Shown here piece after piece: positions 5,647 through 7,856 of a stretch of DNA of 7,856 bases. Under the pieces are notes generated by a model that saw only the letters and a list, made by a program, of their open reading frames with translations, searched no databases and was not told the DNA's origin. Position numbers and translations under genes: made by a program. The stretch lies in NCBI GenBank assembly GCA_937975735.1, contig CALJUI010000039.1, forward strand, positions 1 through 7,856, read 5' to 3'. Numbering within the stretch: position 1 is the first letter of the stretch; every line of letters starts with the position of its first letter. This stretch comes from an uncultured Rubrivivax sp. (GTDB taxonomy: Bacteria > Pseudomonadota > Gammaproteobacteria > Burkholderiales > Burkholderiaceae_C).

Positions 5647-6912
5647 TCAATACCTTCCGGTGATCCCCGCGACGCGCAGATAGACCATCGCCAGCCAGGC
5701 CACCAGCCCGCGCCGCAGCCAGCCGCGCCAGCCCACCGCCTGGTAGCGCGTGACCTCGAGCGACTGCGCGAAGGCCTCGTCCAGCCGCGCCGCGAGCGCC
5801 GCGCTGAAGTCCGGATCGCGCACGATGACGTTGGCCTCCAGGTTCAGCAGCAGCGACAGCGGGTCGATGTTCGAGCTGCCGACGGTGGCCCAGTGCTCGT
5901 CGATCAGCGCGACCTTGGCATGCAGGAAGGCTGGCGTGTACTCGTAGATGCGCACGCCGTGGCGGCGCAGGTCGTCGTAGAGCACGCGCGCGGCCAGCGC
6001 GGCCATGCGGTAGTCGACCTTGCCCTGCATCAGCAGGCGCACGCGCACGCCGCGCTTGGCGGCCTTGACCAGCGCGCGCCGGAAACCCTGGCCGGGATAG
6101 AAGTACGGGCAGGCGATGTCGATGCGCGTGCGCGCGCGACGCATCGCCTCGATGTAGCGGTGCTCGATCGAGCGCCGCTGGCTGACGTTGTCGCGCACCA
6201 CGAAGGCCGCGCGCACCGGCCGGTGGTCGTCCTCGGCCGGCGGACGACGCGGCCGCACCGCGAGCTGACGCAGCAGCGCGATCGCGTTCTTGATCGGCCG
6301 GTCGCTGTGCGCGACGCGCTGCAGCTCGCCGCGCCAGCCGTGGCCGAGCTTGGCGCGGGCCCACATCGCGCGCGCGGCGTGGCGCACGCGCTCGACCAGC
6401 GGCCCGCGCAGCTCGACCGCGAAGTCCAGCCGCGGCGTATCGGTCCAGCCGTGGTTGAGGTCGTGGCGGTCGTCGATGACGTTGATGCCGCCGACGAAGG
6501 CCACCGTCTCGTCGACGACGCACAGCTTCTGGTGCAGCCGGCGCAGTTGCCCCGGCTGCAGGTAGCGCCACCAGCGGTCGATCGGCCGGAACACCTCGAC
6601 CTCGATCTCGCCCTCGTCGAGCCAGCGTCGCAGGGTATGCAGCGTGGCCTTCGAGCCGAAACCGTCGACGACGACGTGCACCGACACGCCTCGGCGGGCG
6701 GCGTCGACCAGCGCGTCGGCGATGCGCCGGCCGGCGCGGTCGTCGTGGTAGATGTAGGTGGCGAACCAGACCTCGTCGCGCGCGGCGGCGATCGCGCCGA
6801 CGACGGCCGGGAACAGCTCGTCGCCGCCCTGGAGCAGCTCGACCCGGTTGCCGCCGACCCAGCGCACCGGGGGCGACAGGCTCCAGCCCCCATCCCCCGG
6901 CGGCTGCGCCAT
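5647..6912 (-). CDS. clsB: Cardiolipin synthase B (phospholipase D superfamily, 421 aa)
   Basis: The protein has two HKD motifs, each HxK(x)4D: H127-K129-D134 (LHQKLCVVDETVAFVGGIN) and H331-K333-D338 (LHAKVALIDEHWATVGSSN). These form the paired active site of phospholipase D-type cardiolipin synthases, which join phospholipid head groups at the inner membrane. Length and the absence of N-terminal transmembrane helices match ClsB of E. coli (about 413 aa) rather than ClsA, which has two N-terminal helices. A mildly hydrophobic C-terminal segment (about 395-415) may associate with the membrane. FATYIYHDDRAGRRIADAL (50-68) and SSNIDPLSLLLNLEANV (346-362) are also typical. The start shares one base with the stop of the EEP gene (TAATG) and has GGAG 8 nt upstream. 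The pairing with an EEP gene repeats the ybhP-clsB arrangement of E. coli. Both active sites look complete. Exact donor and acceptor lipids are inferred from the family. Confidence 0.93.
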   Translation of the reverse strand: MAQPPGDGGWSLSPPVRWVGGNRVELLQGGDELFPAVVGAIAAARDEVWFATYIYHDDRAGRRIADALVDAARRGVSVHVVVDGFGSKATLHTLRRWLDEGEIEVEVFRPIDRWWRYLQPGQLRRLHQKLCVVDETVAFVGGINVIDDRHDLNHGWTDTPRLDFAVELRGPLVERVRHAARAMWARAKLGHGWRGELQRVAHSDRPIKNAIALLRQLAVRPRRPPAEDDHRPVRAAFVVRDNVSQRRSIEHRYIEAMRRARTRIDIACPYFYPGQGFRRALVKAAKRGVRVRLLMQGKVDYRMAALAARVLYDDLRRHGVRIYEYTPAFLHAKVALIDEHWATVGSSNIDPLSLLLNLEANVIVRDPDFSAALAARLDEAFAQSLEVTRYQAVGWRGWLRRGLVAWLAMVYLRVAGITGRY

Positions 6913-7730
6913 TACACCGGCTCCAGCTCCGCCACCAGCGGCAGGTGGTCCGACATGCGGGCCCAGCTGCTGCCGCGCGGCACCATCGTCTGCCGGCAGC
7001 GCAGCCCGCGCACGTAGAAGCGGTCGAGCGCGAACACCGGCACCCGCGACGGGAAGGTCATGCGCTGCGACAGCCCTTCGGCCGGCGCGCGGGCGCGGGT
7101 CAGGCCGATGTCGCGCATCGGCGCGTCGAGCTTCTCGCCCCAGTCGTTGAAGTCGCCGGCGACCACCAGCAGCTCGTTCGGCGGCACCTCGCGCGCGATG
7201 AAGTCGGCCAGCCGCTGCACCTGGCGCACCCGGCTGGCGTGCGCGAGGCCGAAGTGCACGACCACCGCATGCACCAGCACGCCCTGCCAGGCCACCGGCA
7301 CGTGCAGCAGGCCGCGCTGCTCGAAGCGGTGGTCGCTGACGTCCTGGTGGCCGACGTCGCCGATCGGCCAGCGCGACAGCAGCGCATTGCCGTGTTCGCC
7401 GTGGCGCGTCACCGCGTTGGTGCGGTAGGCGACGTCGTAGCCCTCGGGCGCCAGGTACTCGGCCTGACCCTGCTCGGGCCAGCCGAGCCAGGTGCGGTCG
7501 AACTGGCGTGCGTCGCGGGCGTGGAACAGCCGCACCTCCTGCAGGAAGACGAGGTCGGCGTCCATCGCCTCGACCGCCAGTCCGAGGTTGTGGATCTCCA
7601 GCCGCCTGCGCGCGCCCAGGCCGCGCACGCCCTTGTGGATGTTGTAGGTCGCCACGCGCAGCGTGTCGACCATGATCGACGACGCCGGCGGCAGCAGGCT
7701 GCTGTTGAGCGGGTTGTGGCCGCGGCTCAT
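6912..7730 (-). CDS. Endonuclease/exonuclease/phosphatase (EEP) family protein, YbhP-like (272 aa)
   Basis: Metal-dependent EEP-fold hydrolase with the expected motif series: ATYNIHKG (27-34, N30), FLQEV (62-66, E65), GNALLSR (114-120), the strand VVVHFGLAH (157-165) with catalytic H159, GDFNDW (192-197, D193/N195), LDRFYV (235-240) and SDHLPLVAEL (260-269, D261/H262). All catalytic positions are intact. The family cleaves phosphodiester or phosphomonoester bonds in nucleic acids, phosphoinositides or other lipids, and the sequence does not say which. The ATG at 7730 overlaps the nudB stop (ATGA) and has GAGG 7 nt upstream. An internal ATG at residue 20 (7673) would start closer to the fold (MVDTLRVATYN) but lacks a Shine-Dalgarno, so the longer form is preferred. 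The gene overlaps clsB by one base; its E. coli counterpart ybhP likewise precedes clsB, which hints at a role in lipid metabolism that remains unproven. No signal peptide is evident. Confidence 0.9.
   Translation of the reverse strand: MSRGHNPLNSSLLPPASSIMVDTLRVATYNIHKGVRGLGARRRLEIHNLGLAVEAMDADLVFLQEVRLFHARDARQFDRTWLGWPEQGQAEYLAPEGYDVAYRTNAVTRHGEHGNALLSRWPIGDVGHQDVSDHRFEQRGLLHVPVAWQGVLVHAVVVHFGLAHASRVRQVQRLADFIAREVPPNELLVVAGDFNDWGEKLDAPMRDIGLTRARAPAEGLSQRMTFPSRVPVFALDRFYVRGLRCRQTMVPRGSSWARMSDHLPLVAELEPV
6921..6924 (-). promoter_or_regulatory. Ribosome binding site of clsB
   Basis: GGAG on the minus strand ends 8 nt before the clsB ATG, inside the last codons of the EEP gene. It supports the 6912 start and reinitiation across the TAATG junction. 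Confidence 0.6.
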
Positions 7731-7856
7731 CGCGGGGCCTCGCGCGCGCCGTTCAGAAAGCGCGGCAACTGCAGGATCGCCTCCGCGTTGCTCGGCGAAA
7801 AGCAGCGGTCGGCCGCCTCGCGCCAGGGCAGCCAGGCATGGCGCAGGTGCGCGCGC
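7727..7856 (-). CDS. nudB: C-terminus of dihydroneopterin triphosphate diphosphatase-like NUDIX hydrolase, 5' end missing
   Basis: The last 42 codons of a gene that enters from the right edge translate to a tail containing HAWLPWREAADRCFS and SNAEAILQLPRFL, ending in TGA at 7729-7727. This resembles the C-terminus of NudB, the NUDIX enzyme that removes pyrophosphate from dihydroneopterin triphosphate in folate synthesis; the L(P)W-EAA-FS-SN-AI-LP pattern is what I recall from betaproteobacterial NudB. The NUDIX box itself lies outside the window, so catalytic residues cannot be checked. The stop overlaps the EEP start (ATGA), and the EEP ribosome binding site GAGG (7741-7738) lies within its final codons. 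Another NUDIX protein with a similar tail cannot be excluded. Confidence 0.75.
   Translation of the reverse strand, partial: RAHLRHAWLPWREAADRCFSPSNAEAILQLPRFLNGAREAPR
7738..7741 (-). promoter_or_regulatory. Ribosome binding site of the EEP-family gene
   Basis: GAGG on the minus strand ends 7 nt before the ATG at 7730. It favours this start over the internal ATG at 7673, which has no purine-rich stretch in front. Confidence 0.55.

Noticed and set aside
5537..6571. Upstream extension of the patatin reading frame by 345 codons.
   Set aside because: It runs through clsB in another frame on the same strand and gives an Arg/Ala-rich product without family similarity. The ATG at 5536 gives a normal patatin length.
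4367..7017. Long plus-strand frames opposite patatin, clsB and the exonuclease.
   Set aside because: Shadow frames caused by scarce stop codons at high GC; no recognisable motifs.

Overview
This is a very GC-rich (about 70% by eye), gene-dense chromosomal window. Every convincing gene lies on the minus strand, so the window reads from right to left. GC content, codon use, the NudB/EEP/ClsB order and a GC-rich intergenic stem-loop suggest a betaproteobacterium of the order Burkholderiales (Leptothrix/Rubrivivax/Methylibium-like). That placement rests on recall, not on a search. There are seven complete or essentially complete genes and two genes cut by the window edges. I see no tRNA, rRNA, CRISPR array, insertion sequence or phage gene.

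Right block (7856 to 5647): the 3' end of a nudB-like NUDIX hydrolase gene, an endonuclease/exonuclease/phosphatase (EEP) family protein, and a two-HKD cardiolipin synthase of the ClsB type. They are joined by stop/start overlaps (ATGA, then TAATG), so they are probably translated from one mRNA. The EEP-ClsB pair parallels ybhP-clsB of E. coli. The block ends in a strong GC-rich double hairpin (5607-5642) about ten bases after the clsB stop, with no T-tract.

Middle block (5536 to 3442): a patatin-like phospholipase whose last 8 bases overlap the start of a metallo-beta-lactamase/beta-CASP protein of the 'DNA ligase-associated exonuclease' type. The ligase, helicase and phosphoesterase that usually accompany this exonuclease are not beside it.

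Left block (3428 to 1): a tripartite ABC exporter in the order ATPase, FtsX/MacB-type permease with two repeated halves, and periplasmic adaptor (cut by the left edge). Spacings are 6 nt and 1 nt. The junction between the exonuclease and this cassette carries TTGATTCCGGTCAA, a 9/10 match to the FNR/ANR consensus. A -10-like hexamer sits almost exactly where a class II FNR-activated promoter would need it. This is the best candidate for something new here: an exporter possibly controlled by oxygen or redox state.

Taken together, the window has an envelope-lipid flavour (cardiolipin synthesis, a phospholipase, an exporter of the MacB/LolCDE superfamily) with a DNA-repair nuclease embedded in it. 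A functional link between the lipid genes and the exporter is inference only. I found no clear evidence for a defence system or other wholly undescribed system.
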